The notes under the pieces were generated by a model. That model was not told the origin of the DNA. It saw nothing but the letters and a program-made list of their open reading frames with translations, and searched no databases. A stretch of 38,616 nt of DNA from Gammaproteobacteria bacterium. Its GTDB lineage: Bacteria > Pseudomonadota > Gammaproteobacteria > Pseudomonadales > Azotimanducaceae. The translations under genes and the position numbers were made by a program. The stretch lies in NCBI GenBank assembly GCA_024640825.1, contig JAHEEG010000007.1, forward strand, positions 1 through 38,616. The letters run 5' to 3'. How positions within the stretch are numbered: the stretch's first letter is position 1; every line of letters starts with the position of its first letter. Below are positions 16,160-24,726 of the stretch, piece by piece.

Positions 16160-16571
16160 GGCCGCAGGCTGCCTGCAGGACTTTTCGCAAGCGGGCAGCC
16201 TCCGTTTCCTCGTAGGGCATCGCCTGGCCATGCCCCCAGACCGGGCCTGGCCAGGCGTCATCGTCTTCACGACGACCGACCACGTGCACGTGCAGCTGCG
16301 GCACCAGATTGCCAAGCGCGCCTAGGTTGATTTTGAAGGTTCTGCAGTGAGTCTCGAGAGCTCGAGATACGGAGACGACTTCGGTCGTCAGTCGGCCGAG
16401 ATCGGCCGCCGAGAGATCGTGAAGCTCCCTGAGGCTGGCCTGCCGCGGTACCAGAAGGCACCAGGGAAAGCGCGCGTCATTCATCAGTAGCAGACGGCAC
16501 AGAGGCAGGTCGCCGACGACCAGAGTGTCCTTGGCAAGACGTGGGTGAAGTTGGAAGGCATTTGTCGGCAT
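16143..16571 (-). CDS. HIT-family protein
   Basis: A 142-residue histidine-triad nucleotide-binding protein, of the kind that hydrolyses dinucleoside polyphosphates or nucleotidyl adducts. The active loop reads [10 protein letters not shown], so the first position of the usual H-x-H-x-H triad is Gln while the catalytic middle His and the last His are kept. The downstream [11 protein letters not shown] box is typical of this proteobacterial subgroup, in which the Q-x-H-x-H form is normal. It follows the Dps and peroxiredoxin genes on the same strand after a 110-bp spacer with a strong hairpin. Its stop codon lies inside the thiolase gene. Confidence 0.87.
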   Translation of the reverse strand: MPTNAFQLHPRLAKDTLVVGDLPLCRLLLMNDARFPWCLLVPRQASLRELHDLSAADLGRLTTEVVSVSRALETHCRTFKINLGALGNLVPQLHVHVVGRREDDDAWPGPVWGHGQAMPYEETEAARLRKVLQAACGLTSAR

Positions 16572-16638
16572 GCTGGCTGTCGAGGCAATGGCCTGGCAAA
16601 CTTTACCCGATCTGCCATTCGTATGCGCTTACTGTCGG

Positions 16639-16667
16639 GCAGGGCGGGCGAGATGCGCCCACCCTGC
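16639..16667 (-). terminator. strong hairpin after the peroxiredoxin gene
   Basis: A 12-bp GC-rich stem (16639-16650 against 16656-16667) with one mismatch and a 5-base loop, in the 110-bp gap between the peroxiredoxin stop and the HIT start. There is no T-run on either side, so it may be an mRNA-stabilising or processing hairpin rather than an intrinsic terminator. Confidence 0.45.
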
Positions 16668-16681
16668 GCGCGCGCCGGCAT

Positions 16682-17425
16682 TCAGGCGGCGTGACGGTTC
16701 CTGAGCCACGCTTCCAGGTCGTCGGCCCCGCCGATGTTCTGGCCGTTAATGAACACTTGTGGGAAGGTCCCGCGGGCGGTTATCGCCCGGAGCGTGCGGT
16801 CGCTGAAGTCGCGGTTCAAAAGCAACTCCTCGAAGGGGATTCCGCTTGCCTCGAGGGCCTGTTTGGCCCTGACGCAGTGGCCGCAGCCCCTGCGGGTGAA
16901 AACGGTCGCATCGAGGGGGCTCGGCGCGTTCGGTGCTAGATGATGCAGCATGGTGTCTGCGTCGGACACTTCGTAGGGGTCACCGGGCACGTCGGGCTCA
17001 ATGAACATCTCTTCGATCATACCGTCACGGACCAGCATCGAGTAGCGCCATGACCGGCGCCCGAAGCCCAGGTCTTCCTTCCCAGCCAGCATGCCCATTT
17101 TCTCGGTGAACTCGCCGTTGCCGTCGGGGACGAAGCGCAGGTTGTACGCCTGCTGATCTTCCTGCCACTGGTTCATGACGAAAGCGTCGTTGACGGAGAG
17201 GCAGATTATTTCGTCGACGCCGTGGCGACGGAAGTTGTCTGCCAGTTGATTGTAGCGGGGCACATGTGACGATGAGCACGTAGGCGTAAAGGCACCGGGG
17301 AGTGAGAACAGGACGACGGTCTTGCCGGCGAACAGGTCCCGGCTGCTGACATCGACCCATTCGTGGTCGTTGCGGGTGCGAAAAATTACATCAGGGACGC
17401 GCTGGCCTTTTCGATTGCTGTACAT
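16682..17425 (-). CDS. peroxiredoxin-glutaredoxin fusion (PGdx type)
   Basis: A 247-residue hybrid enzyme that reduces hydrogen peroxide and alkyl hydroperoxides with glutathione. The N-terminal Prx5 domain (1-165) has the peroxidatic Cys50 in [12 protein letters not shown]. The C-terminal glutaredoxin domain (about 172-247) has Cys181-Gly-His-Cys184, a cis-proline in TFPQVF and the GSH-binding GGADDL. Length and architecture match Haemophilus PGdx; that enzyme carries CPFC, so the CGHC here is different. I chose ATG 17425 because the domain then starts as in the family; the frame stays open to 17485. It lies 68 bp downstream of dps on the same strand, consistent with a joint oxidative-stress operon. 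Confidence 0.93.
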   Translation of the reverse strand: MYSNRKGQRVPDVIFRTRNDHEWVDVSSRDLFAGKTVVLFSLPGAFTPTCSSSHVPRYNQLADNFRRHGVDEIICLSVNDAFVMNQWQEDQQAYNLRFVPDGNGEFTEKMGMLAGKEDLGFGRRSWRYSMLVRDGMIEEMFIEPDVPGDPYEVSDADTMLHHLAPNAPSPLDATVFTRRGCGHCVRAKQALEASGIPFEELLLNRDFSDRTLRAITARGTFPQVFINGQNIGGADDLEAWLRNRHAA

Positions 17426-17493
17426 GTCAAGCTTTTCCTTTCCAGTTAGTTGATTGATCGGGATGGGTGCAAGCCTTTTCTCCACGCAGGTGC

Positions 17494-17961
17494 TCAGGCG
17501 AGCAGGCTGCGCAGCATCCAGGCGTTCTTCTCGTGGATGTGCATACGCTGTGTCAGCAGGTCCGCGGAGGGCTCGTCGTTCGCGGCATCGACGCTGGGAA
17601 AAATAGCGCGTGAGGTGCGAACCACCGCTTCCTGTCCTTCCACGAGCCGACGGATCATCGCTTCGGCAGACGGCGCTGAATCGTCCTCCCCGATGCTGGT
17701 CAATGCCGAAAACTCGCGGTACGAACCGGGTGCTCGATGGCCGAGGGCGCGGATGCGTTCTGCGATCTGATCGACGGCCAAGGCCAACTCGGTGTAGTGC
17801 GTTTCAAATAGCGTGTGCAGGGTGGCGAACTGCGGCCCGGTCACATTCCAGTGGTAGTTGTGAGTTTTCAGGTACAGGGTGTAGGTATCTGCCAGCAGGC
17901 GAGATAGCCCGTTGGCGATTTCCTCGCGCTGGTCGGAAGAGATTCCAATGTTGATTTCCAT
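17494..17961 (-). CDS. dps: Dps, ferritin-like DNA-protection protein
   Basis: A 155-residue Dps-type miniferritin that forms a dodecamer, oxidises Fe(II) with peroxide and stores it, limiting Fenton damage. The intersubunit ferroxidase ligands keep their family spacing: His37 (NYHWNV), His49, Asp64 and Glu68. The N-terminus is short and lacks a lysine-rich tail, so direct DNA binding is uncertain. AAAGGAGG precedes the ATG. The 170-bp upstream spacer holds an AT-rich block with a 12-bp palindrome. The peroxiredoxin gene follows, linking iron storage with peroxide removal. Confidence 0.93.
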   Translation of the reverse strand: MEINIGISSDQREEIANGLSRLLADTYTLYLKTHNYHWNVTGPQFATLHTLFETHYTELALAVDQIAERIRALGHRAPGSYREFSALTSIGEDDSAPSAEAMIRRLVEGQEAVVRTSRAIFPSVDAANDEPSADLLTQRMHIHEKNAWMLRSLLA

Positions 17962-18015
17962 GCTATGCCTCCTTTGCAGTGCAGGAAGAAGGCTAAGGGC
18001 CGCAAGTCGATTTGT

Positions 18016-18027
18016 ATAATCGATTAT
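18016..18027. promoter_or_regulatory. ATAATCGATTAT palindrome upstream of dps
   Basis: A perfect 12-bp palindrome in the only AT-rich part of the dps upstream region, overlapping a weak -10-like TATACA on the minus strand (18013-18018). Further upstream the minus strand shows ATAG and related tetramers at 11-base steps, a loose OxyR-like arrangement. It may be an operator; the regulator is unknown. Confidence 0.35.
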
Positions 18028-18131
18028 TTGATTGGAAACGATATATCCTGGCTATCAGGGTGGCTTGATCGAGTCGAGATGGTAGCGGCTGAGTGTCCGA
18101 TTCCAGTCACGCCCTTGGCCAGGGATTCAGG

Positions 18132-19013
18132 TCAGTGAGGCCGGTCTCCGGCCAGGGTGGTTCTGTGCAAGATGCGTCGGTAGCCGTTGTAGCCGCCTTG
18201 CGCGCAATGCTGGACCGACCGGTTGTCCCACATTGTCAGCATGTCGTTCGACCATCTGTGGCGATATATGAATCGGCTTTCTGTGGCGTATTCGCACAGA
18301 CGCTTGAGCAGCTTTCTGGCCCCCTCTTCCGCCAGTTCCAGAATGCCGATGGTATACACGGCGTTGACCCAGAGGGCCTTGCGGCCGGTTTCCGGGTGCG
18401 TGCGTATCAGCGGATGGCGCTGGGTTTCATAGGCCTTGTCGCTGGGCATAATGCGCATGCTGCGCTCAGGGCCTCGGCCCGCCTGGTAGCCTTCGTGGCT
18501 GTATGGCCGGCGGGCGCTGTGAATGGCAGTAAGCGCCTCCAGCTTATGCTGCTCCAAAGCCGGCAGTGCTTCATAGGCAGCGTAGCCGTCAGCGTACCAG
18601 GTCTCTCCGCCCACCGGCGGTACCTCCTTGGCATGGAGAATGGTCGCGGAGGGCGGACATGCCTGAAAAGACCAGTCCGAGTGCCATGCACCGCCAAAGG
18701 GGGAAACCTTCTCATCGGGCTCCCGGCGAATTTCCAGGATGTGCTCGTGGCCTTCAATGGGCGCCACGTACGGATCATCGCCCCAGTCGCCGAAACATCG
18801 TGAAAAGCTCTCCAGGGCTGAGTGGCTCATGGGCTGATCGGGGAAGTAGATGACCTGGTGGGTGAGCCACGCCTGGCGGATTTCTGCGACCTGCCGCGCG
18901 TGCAGAGGCTGACTGAGATCCACCCCCCGGATGGCCGCGCCGAACCCTCTCGGGTGCGGTTTGATATCCAGCGTGGAAAGGCTTGCCGGTTCTTCGTTTG
19001 CCCGTGAGGTCAT
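18132..19013 (-). CDS. TauD/TfdA-family dioxygenase
   Basis: A 2-oxoglutarate- and Fe(II)-dependent dioxygenase of 293 residues. Metal ligands are His111 and Asp113 in WHSDWSF and His269 in SVQHCAQ. Arg284, fifteen residues later as in TauD, binds the 2-oxoglutarate carboxylate. Family length is normal. Relatives oxidise taurine, 2,4-D, alkyl sulfates or other small acids. No sulfonate transporter or cys regulon gene is adjacent, so the substrate is open. GGGAG for this gene lies within the last codons of the upstream 68-residue membrane protein, 4 bp away, suggesting coupled translation. Confidence 0.9.
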   Translation of the reverse strand: MTSRANEEPASLSTLDIKPHPRGFGAAIRGVDLSQPLHARQVAEIRQAWLTHQVIYFPDQPMSHSALESFSRCFGDWGDDPYVAPIEGHEHILEIRREPDEKVSPFGGAWHSDWSFQACPPSATILHAKEVPPVGGETWYADGYAAYEALPALEQHKLEALTAIHSARRPYSHEGYQAGRGPERSMRIMPSDKAYETQRHPLIRTHPETGRKALWVNAVYTIGILELAEEGARKLLKRLCEYATESRFIYRHRWSNDMLTMWDNRSVQHCAQGGYNGYRRILHRTTLAGDRPH

Positions 19014-19017
19014 GTGC

Positions 19018-19224
19018 TCACTCCCAGAAAGACTGCAGGGCGAAAGCCGTGCCTATGGCGACGGCGGCGCCCAAAGCCAGGATAATCAGAAAGGCACCGG
19101 TGTCGGATCCTCCCGATGCATCAGCGCTGTCTTCCGCTCGACTCTGACCGCGCTGGCGGGTCAGCAGGTACACTACGCCGACGAAGATCAGAGCCGGAAT
19201 GATGAGTTGGATGAGATACCGCAT
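19018..19224 (-). CDS. small two-helix membrane protein
   Basis: A 68-residue protein with two hydrophobic helices (about residues 3-21 and 44-63) joined by a polar, Ser/Asp/Gly-rich loop (RQRGQSRAEDSADASGG). I do not recognise a family. The start at 19224 is preceded by CGGGAA about 8 bases upstream; the open frame upstream of it overlaps the divergent symporter gene and is not credible. It ends 4 bases before the TauD-family start and supplies that gene's ribosome binding site, so it is probably the first gene of the pair. Confidence 0.62.
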   Translation of the reverse strand: MRYLIQLIIPALIFVGVVYLLTRQRGQSRAEDSADASGGSDTGAFLIILALGAAVAIGTAFALQSFWE

Positions 19225-19284
19225 CGCTGAAATTCCCGATTCTCGGGCAGCATACCCAGATGTTCTCATCGTCCGCAAATACCT

Positions 19285-19302
19285 CCGCGACCGCGACCGC
19301 GA
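19285..19302. repeat. CCGCGA hexanucleotide repeat, three copies
   Basis: Three exact copies end 3 bases before the symporter ATG at 19306. They occupy the position where a Shine-Dalgarno sequence would be expected. Confidence 0.85.
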
Positions 19303-19305
19303 CTG

Positions 19306-20760
19306 ATGGATCCCGTCGCGCTCGGTGAGCACTGGCTGGCGGGATTGCTGCTGTTGCTCTATACCGGCGTGCTGCTCTACCACGCCCGGGTCGGTCAGCG
19401 CCAGAGTCAGGGTATGGCCGACTACTACGTGGGCGGACGGAATATGGGCGGGGTTGTGGTCGGGGTTTCTTTTTTCGCCACCTTTGCCAGCACCAACAGC
19501 TACATCGGCCATGCCGGAAAAGGCTACGAGTACGGCCTGCCCTGGATGGTTATGCCTGTGTTCATCGTCGTGTTCACCTATCTATCCTGGACTTCGGTGG
19601 CACCGCGCTTGCGGCGCTTCACCAGCCACTGGGATGCCCTTACTCTACCGGACTATCTGGAGGCGCGTTTCGGTTCTGCTGGTGGTTATCTCAGGGTGAC
19701 GGCCGGGCTGGTGATCATGTTCGCAAGCCTCCTGTATCTGGTCGCGATATTCAAAGGTGCGGGGAATCTGTTTCAAGTGTTCCTCGGAGTGCGCTACGAA
19801 GTTGCTGTAGGCATCACCCTCACTGTCGTCATGCTGTACACCTCCATAGGCGGATTTGTGTCGGTGGTCCGTACCGATGTGGTTCAGGGCATTCTGATGG
19901 TGTTGGGATCTGTCACCATATTTTACTTCGTCACGGACGCGGCCGGGGGCATAGGACGCCTTCCCGAACTGGCGGCGACCGCCGATACAGCGTCGCTTTT
20001 TACCTGGAGCGGAGGCATCCCGTTCATGGTGCTGGTTGGTATCGCGCTATCCGGGTCTCTGAAGCTGCTCGTAGATCCCCGTCAGGTTTCCCGCTTCTAC
20101 GCCTTGAAGGACGAGCGTAGCGTTCGCACGGGAATCTGGGTTGCGGTCATCGGCATCGCCCTCATACAGCTCAGCCTGTTCCCCGTGGGTATTTACAGCC
20201 ACTTTCTGCTGGACGCCGTGTCCGATACTGACATGGTGATCCCAACGCTGGTCAACGATCCCCAGGTGTTTCCGCTCTGGGTCGCCGATTGTCTCGTCAT
20301 CGCCATCTTGGCAGCCGCCATGTCTTCGATGGACAGCGTGCTGCTGGTCGGGGCCTCGGTCCTCTACAAGGATCTGGTCGAAACTTTCCATCCCACGGGT
20401 CACCCGCTGACCTGGACGCGCGTCGGCGTCGTCGGTCTGGCAGGCGCTGCCGCGATCATCGCGCTGGAGCCGCCGGGCGGTATTGTGGAAATCACCATCT
20501 TTTCCGGGAGCCTCTACGCCGTGTGCTTCTTCCCCGCTATCCTATTCGGGTTGCACTGGCGCCGGGGCAGCGCGGCTGGCGTTCTGGCTTCCATGGGGGT
20601 CGGCGTTACGGTGCTGCTGGCATGGATGCTCTGGGGCGGCAGCGGTTATCTTCACGAGGTATTTCCGGCCCTCGCAGCCTCTTGCCTGGTCTACCTGCTG
20701 ATGGCGTGGCGATCTGCTCCCGCCCTGACGTCCTGGCCGAGAATAGATAGCCGAGAATAG
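19306..20760 (+). CDS. sodium:solute symporter (SSF family)
   Basis: A 484-residue inner-membrane transporter with about 13 helices, of the Na+/solute symporter family. Markers are the early DYYVGGRNMGG, helix 1 FFATFASTNSYIG, the Na+-site helix LAAAMSSMDSVLLVGAS, and the cytosolic DPRQVSRFYALKDER. It belongs to the broad SSF group of proline, pantothenate or acetate carriers; the substrate is not assignable. The ATG has no ribosome binding site: a CCGCGA repeat lies there instead. The C-terminal residues and stop fall inside a 14-bp tandem repeat. Confidence 0.9.
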   Translation: MDPVALGEHWLAGLLLLLYTGVLLYHARVGQRQSQGMADYYVGGRNMGGVVVGVSFFATFASTNSYIGHAGKGYEYGLPWMVMPVFIVVFTYLSWTSVAPRLRRFTSHWDALTLPDYLEARFGSAGGYLRVTAGLVIMFASLLYLVAIFKGAGNLFQVFLGVRYEVAVGITLTVVMLYTSIGGFVSVVRTDVVQGILMVLGSVTIFYFVTDAAGGIGRLPELAATADTASLFTWSGGIPFMVLVGIALSGSLKLLVDPRQVSRFYALKDERSVRTGIWVAVIGIALIQLSLFPVGIYSHFLLDAVSDTDMVIPTLVNDPQVFPLWVADCLVIAILAAAMSSMDSVLLVGASVLYKDLVETFHPTGHPLTWTRVGVVGLAGAAAIIALEPPGGIVEITIFSGSLYAVCFFPAILFGLHWRRGSAAGVLASMGVGVTVLLAWMLWGGSGYLHEVFPALAASCLVYLLMAWRSAPALTSWPRIDSRE

Positions 20761-20791
20761 ATAGCCGAGAATAGATAGCCGAGAATAAATA
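20736..20791. repeat. 14-bp tandem repeat, four copies
   Basis: Units of GCCGAGAATAGATA start at 20736, 20750, 20764 and 20778; the fourth has one change. The symporter stop codon TAG is in unit two. As 14 is not a multiple of three, each copy shifts the frame, and TAG occurs in two frames of each unit, so the array stops any frame quickly. The rest of the gap to 20958 shows nothing I can name. Confidence 0.95.
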
Positions 20792-20958
20792 GCCGGAGTT
20801 CCAGTCTCGGAGTCGACCCGTTCCATGCCCAGCTCCAGGTTAGTCGGGTTTCTGCGATGGTATCCTGTTGACCGCTTCGAAGGCCGTACCTTTCTCCAGG
20901 AGGCAGGCTTCGGCCATGCAGTATTAGTTGCTGGCGGACATGCCGCGCAGCTTGCACA

Positions 20959-21978
20959 TCAGGATCGCCTCGCGGCCGCAGCCTGGGCCTTTGGCTGCTT
21001 CTGCGGCTTTTTCTGACGCTGTTTCGACGGTCGGCGTCTGGGTTTGAAATCGAAATAGGTCTTGCGGATCTCGTCGTGAAGTTCGGAGATCTGGATCTGA
21101 CACGCATCCAGAAACCGGTTCAGGTCAGCGGCGCTCAGTTTCCGGACTTCTGTCTGGGCAACGCTGCGGCGTATCCGGTTGACGGCTCGCAGCGGCCGCT
21201 CGTGGTGGGGCAGGCTACGCAGGTTGTTGCGCACGGACGTCAAACCGTAGTCGACTGACCTCGGCAGGCGCGAATCGTTGAGCAGGAAATCGATAACCGG
21301 CCCCTGGCTGATAGGTTCTGCTACGCTGGTGTTGTAGCTCTGCAGCGCGTATAGAGATCGCAGCACGCTGCGCCACTGGACGTCGGCGAAAGGTTCGAGG
21401 TCGATGGCGCCCTCCCAGAAGGTGCCAGTGGCGACGTCGATGGTGCGAGTGGTCATGTCCGCTCGTTCGATGAACTGGCCGATCCGGAGGAAATTCCAAT
21501 GGGCGTCGTGAAGCATATTGGCAGACATGAATCCGTCGATGCGCTGAATGTGCTCGACGATTTCGGTCAGCCCCTGAAGGCGGCGAGAGCGTGACAGCGG
21601 CTCCGTGAGTTTTTCCCGGGCGAGCAGATAGATCTCGTTGAAGTACTCGAAGGCACGCAGCGGCATAAATCCGCGTACGGTACGGGCGTTTTCCCGCGCC
21701 CATGTCAGTGAATTCAGTAGCGATCCTGGGCTGCGGGTATCGTTGATCAGAAACCGACAGGCGTTTTTCTCGTTCACCCCGTCGTAGCGTTCGGCGAATT
21801 CGCTTGCGCTGCCGGTTATCTCCACAAGGGGCCGCCAGCCCAGAGGCAGACGCTTGGGCATATCAATGAGCAGGTTGGCATGGACGATGACGAGGCGCGC
21901 CGTTGTCTCCGATCGTTCCAGATAGCGGCCCAGCCAGTAGATCCGTTCCGCAGTGCTGGAGAGGGTGAGTCCGCTCAT
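20959..21978 (-). CDS. alpha-E domain protein
   Basis: A 339-residue all-helical protein of the alpha-E (DUF403) family, recognised by its start SSTAERIYWLGRYLERSETTARL, of which AERIYWLGRYLERSE is conserved. It always accompanies a circularly permuted ATP-grasp enzyme in a predicted peptide-ligating system, but its activity is unknown. Its ATG overlaps the ATP-grasp stop as ATGA. After about residue 308 the protein ends in a Lys/Arg/Gln/Ala-rich tail (RRRPSKQRQKKPQKQPK...) not usual in the family. The frequent third partner, a transglutaminase-like protease, is not next to it. Confidence 0.9.
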   Translation of the reverse strand: MSGLTLSSTAERIYWLGRYLERSETTARLVIVHANLLIDMPKRLPLGWRPLVEITGSASEFAERYDGVNEKNACRFLINDTRSPGSLLNSLTWARENARTVRGFMPLRAFEYFNEIYLLAREKLTEPLSRSRRLQGLTEIVEHIQRIDGFMSANMLHDAHWNFLRIGQFIERADMTTRTIDVATGTFWEGAIDLEPFADVQWRSVLRSLYALQSYNTSVAEPISQGPVIDFLLNDSRLPRSVDYGLTSVRNNLRSLPHHERPLRAVNRIRRSVAQTEVRKLSAADLNRFLDACQIQISELHDEIRKTYFDFKPRRRPSKQRQKKPQKQPKAQAAAARRS

Positions 21979-23420
21979 TCCAGATCAACCACCCAGGTAT
22001 CCTTGCTGCCGCCGCCTTGTGACGAGTTGACCACTGTGGAGCCTTTGCGCAGCGCCACCCGAGTCAGCCCGCCGGTGGTAACGAAAGTGCTGCTCCCGGA
22101 CAGGATAAAGGGACGCAGATCCAGGTGTCGGGGTTCGGCGTGCATATCTACCAGGGTCGGTGCCGTCGAGAGCAGCAGCATGGGTTGGGCCATGTAATTT
22201 CGCGGGTTGGCCAGGATCTGCCGGGCAAATTTGTCGCGCTCCTTTTTGCCGGCCTTGGGGCCGATCAGCATGCCGTAGCCGCCCGACTCATTGGCAGGTT
22301 TCACCACCAGCTTGTCCAGGTTGTCCAACACGTAATCGCGCTGCTCTTTTTCCACGCAGCGGTAGGACGGAACGTTTGGCAATAACGGTTCTTCGTTCAG
22401 GTAGTAGCGGATTATGTCCGGTACGTAGGTATAGATGACCTTGTCGTCGGCGACGCCGCAGCCCGGAGCGTTTGCCAGGGCGACCTTGCCCGCCCGCCAG
22501 GCCCGCATCAGGCCTGGTACGCCCAGCATGGAATCGGCTTCGAACACTTCCGGGTCCATGAACACATCGTCGATGCGCCGATAAATGACGTCGACCTTTA
22601 CCAGCCCCTCGATGGTTCGCATGTAGACGCAATTGTCGCGGCCCACGACCAGGTCGGAACCCTGGACCAGCTGCGCCGACATCGCGTTGGCCAGATAGGC
22701 GTGCTCGAAATAGGCGCTGTTGTAGATTCCCGGAGTCAGCACCGCGATCCTGGGTGATTTCAGGTGGGATAGAGAGCGCAGGCATTCAGCGAGCTGATCC
22801 GGATAATCGTCGACCGGGTGGATAAAGTACTCCTCGAAGAGTTCGGGGAACACACGCTTCATGACTTCCCGGTTTTCCAGCATGTAGGAGACGCCGGACG
22901 GTACCCGAAGATTGTCTTCCAGGACGTACATCTGACCGCTGGCGTCCCGCACCAGATCGCTGCCGCAGATGTGCGACCAAACGCCGTGGGGGGGGCTGAC
23001 CCCTACACACTCGGCTCGAAACTCCTTGGACTTTTCGATGTACTCCCTGGGCAGGACTTCGTCTTGGAGGATCTTCTGGTCGTGGTAGACGTCGTCTATG
23101 AACATGTTCAGCGCCTTGACGCGCTGCTTCAGTCCCTCGCTCACCGCGTCCCACTCCCGCTTCATGATGAGCCTGGGTATGAGGTCGAACGGCCATTCGC
23201 GATCGATAGAGCCGCTGCCCTCGCCGGTATACACGGTGAAGGTTATACCCATCGAACGTATGGCCAGTTCGGATGCGGTCCTGCGCTCGAGAAGTTCCTG
23301 GTCGGATAGCTGGCTCAAAACTCTGCACAGGTTGCCGGCACCCGTCCTGGCTCTTCCCTTTGCGGTAATGAGCTCGTCCCAGAACGGTTCCGGTTTGTAT
23401 CGGCGCCAGTCGATACTCAT
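21975..23420 (-). CDS. circularly permuted ATP-grasp protein
   Basis: A 481-residue enzyme of the circularly permuted ATP-grasp type 2 family (formerly DUF404/DUF407), predicted to form amide or peptide bonds from ATP. Recognisable segments are IDDVYHDQKILQ, VWSHICGSDLVRD, YVLEDNLRVPSGVSYMLENR (metal/ATP region), DVIYRRIDDVFMDPE and VVKPANESGGYGM. I chose ATG 23420 since the family begins near here; no Shine-Dalgarno sequence is visible. A 122-bp spacer separates it from the divergent EstB-type gene. It is coupled to the alpha-E gene. The natural substrate of this family is not known. Confidence 0.9.
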   Translation of the reverse strand: MSIDWRRYKPEPFWDELITAKGRARTGAGNLCRVLSQLSDQELLERRTASELAIRSMGITFTVYTGEGSGSIDREWPFDLIPRLIMKREWDAVSEGLKQRVKALNMFIDDVYHDQKILQDEVLPREYIEKSKEFRAECVGVSPPHGVWSHICGSDLVRDASGQMYVLEDNLRVPSGVSYMLENREVMKRVFPELFEEYFIHPVDDYPDQLAECLRSLSHLKSPRIAVLTPGIYNSAYFEHAYLANAMSAQLVQGSDLVVGRDNCVYMRTIEGLVKVDVIYRRIDDVFMDPEVFEADSMLGVPGLMRAWRAGKVALANAPGCGVADDKVIYTYVPDIIRYYLNEEPLLPNVPSYRCVEKEQRDYVLDNLDKLVVKPANESGGYGMLIGPKAGKKERDKFARQILANPRNYMAQPMLLLSTAPTLVDMHAEPRHLDLRPFILSGSSTFVTTGGLTRVALRKGSTVVNSSQGGGSKDTWVVDLE

Positions 23421-23541
23421 GAGCAAGAGGTGGTGAACATCGACTTGCAAATTCGCATACTTTCGGTCGCACGTCCAGAAGTGGCACCCTAAGCCCCGCC
23501 TCTCTAGAATTCGCGACCGATTGCTAAGGTATAGGCAAAGC

Positions 23542-24726
23542 ATGCTCGAAGGCAGCGTTCATCCCGACTTCGCGCTGGTAGCAGCGTCGTTGGCTCGCCA
23601 GATACCAGAGGATCGCCATGCGGGATCCGCCGTCTGTGTGTACCATCGGGGCGTCCCGGTAGTGGATGTCTGGGGCGGATTGAAGGACGTTGCCGGTAAT
23701 CTCTGGCAAGCTGATACCATTGCGCCGTCTTTTTCCACCACCAAGGGCGTAGTCTCGACGCTGTTGCACATCCTCGTCGATCAGGGCAAGGCCGCCTACG
23801 ACCACCCCATTGCCCGGTACTGGCCTGAGTTCGGCAGCCGCAGCAAGGGCCAGATCACCCTGCGACAGGCGTTGTGTCACGAGGCTGGCCTGTATCGGAT
23901 CACCGACCTCATCAATAGGCCTCGTGAGATGCTGGACTGGTCGCACATGAAGCAGCGCATCGCAGATGCCGACCCGGCCCATGCACCCGGCGAGGCGCAT
24001 GGCTATCACGCCCTTACCTACGGCTGGCTGGTAGGCGGGCTCGTTGAAGAGATTGCCGGAAACCCGCTGCAGCAAGTGCTGCGTGATGAGCTGGTCGATC
24101 CGCTTGGACTTGATGGCATGTTCATTGGTGTGCCAGACGGCGAGTTGCACCGCCGTGCGGAGCTTACGAACGGTGTTACGGTGCGGGGGCGGCCCATGGG
24201 TGACTGGCAGGAGACCCTCTATGAGTGGGCTGAAACGGCGCTTGCCTGGGCGGGAGTCGAGATGAAGGAATTCCACTCTGCTTTGAACCCGTTCAACGAG
24301 CCGTTCGACTGGAACGCGGTTGAAACGGTTCAGGCCGTTATTCCTGCCGCCAACGGCCAGTTCACGGCGAGGGCGCTGGCGCAGATGTACGCCATGCTGG
24401 CCGGCGGGGGCGCGCTCAACGGTGTGCGCCTGCTCTCAGAGGACCGGGTCAGAGAAATCTCGCAGGTGCAAAGCCGCAGCCGCGACCGGGTGCTGTTTCT
24501 GCCGATGCACTGGCGCATGGGCTACCATCGGGCCTTTACTATCGGGGTGAGCGCGCCTTACGCGTTTGGGCACTATGGTTATGGTGGAAGCGGAGCTTTT
24601 TGTGATCCAACGCGGGAACTCGCGGTGGGATTGACACTGAACAGCGGCGCAGGCACGTCGATGGGCAACAGCAACATGCCGCTCATAGCTCGTGCAGCTT
24701 TGCGAGCGGCGGACCGGCTGCGCTGA
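23542..24726 (+). CDS. beta-lactamase-fold serine hydrolase (EstB type)
   Basis: A 394-residue serine hydrolase of the class C beta-lactamase/EstB family; relatives are carboxylesterases rather than antibiotic-resistance enzymes. The SxxK motif is Ser65-Thr-Thr-Lys68 in APSFSTTKG, the Tyr motif is in HGYHALTYGW (Tyr155), and the third box is HYGYGGSGAF. There is no signal peptide, so it is cytosolic. I chose ATG 23542, with AGG near -12; a TTG at 23521 is the alternative. Its stop overlaps the sirtuin start (TGATG). Substrate unknown. Confidence 0.88.
   Translation: MLEGSVHPDFALVAASLARQIPEDRHAGSAVCVYHRGVPVVDVWGGLKDVAGNLWQADTIAPSFSTTKGVVSTLLHILVDQGKAAYDHPIARYWPEFGSRSKGQITLRQALCHEAGLYRITDLINRPREMLDWSHMKQRIADADPAHAPGEAHGYHALTYGWLVGGLVEEIAGNPLQQVLRDELVDPLGLDGMFIGVPDGELHRRAELTNGVTVRGRPMGDWQETLYEWAETALAWAGVEMKEFHSALNPFNEPFDWNAVETVQAVIPAANGQFTARALAQMYAMLAGGGALNGVRLLSEDRVREISQVQSRSRDRVLFLPMHWRMGYHRAFTIGVSAPYAFGHYGYGGSGAFCDPTRELAVGLTLNSGAGTSMGNSNMPLIARAALRAADRLR

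Noticed and set aside
18138-18152. GGCCGG/CCGGCC hairpin near the end of the TauD-family gene
   Set aside because: It lies within the last codons and lacks a T-run, so I cannot call it a terminator.
23542-24726. Possible antibiotic-resistance beta-lactamase
   Set aside because: The protein has no signal peptide and its YHA and HYGYGG boxes fit the EstB esterase group, not penicillin-hydrolysing enzymes.
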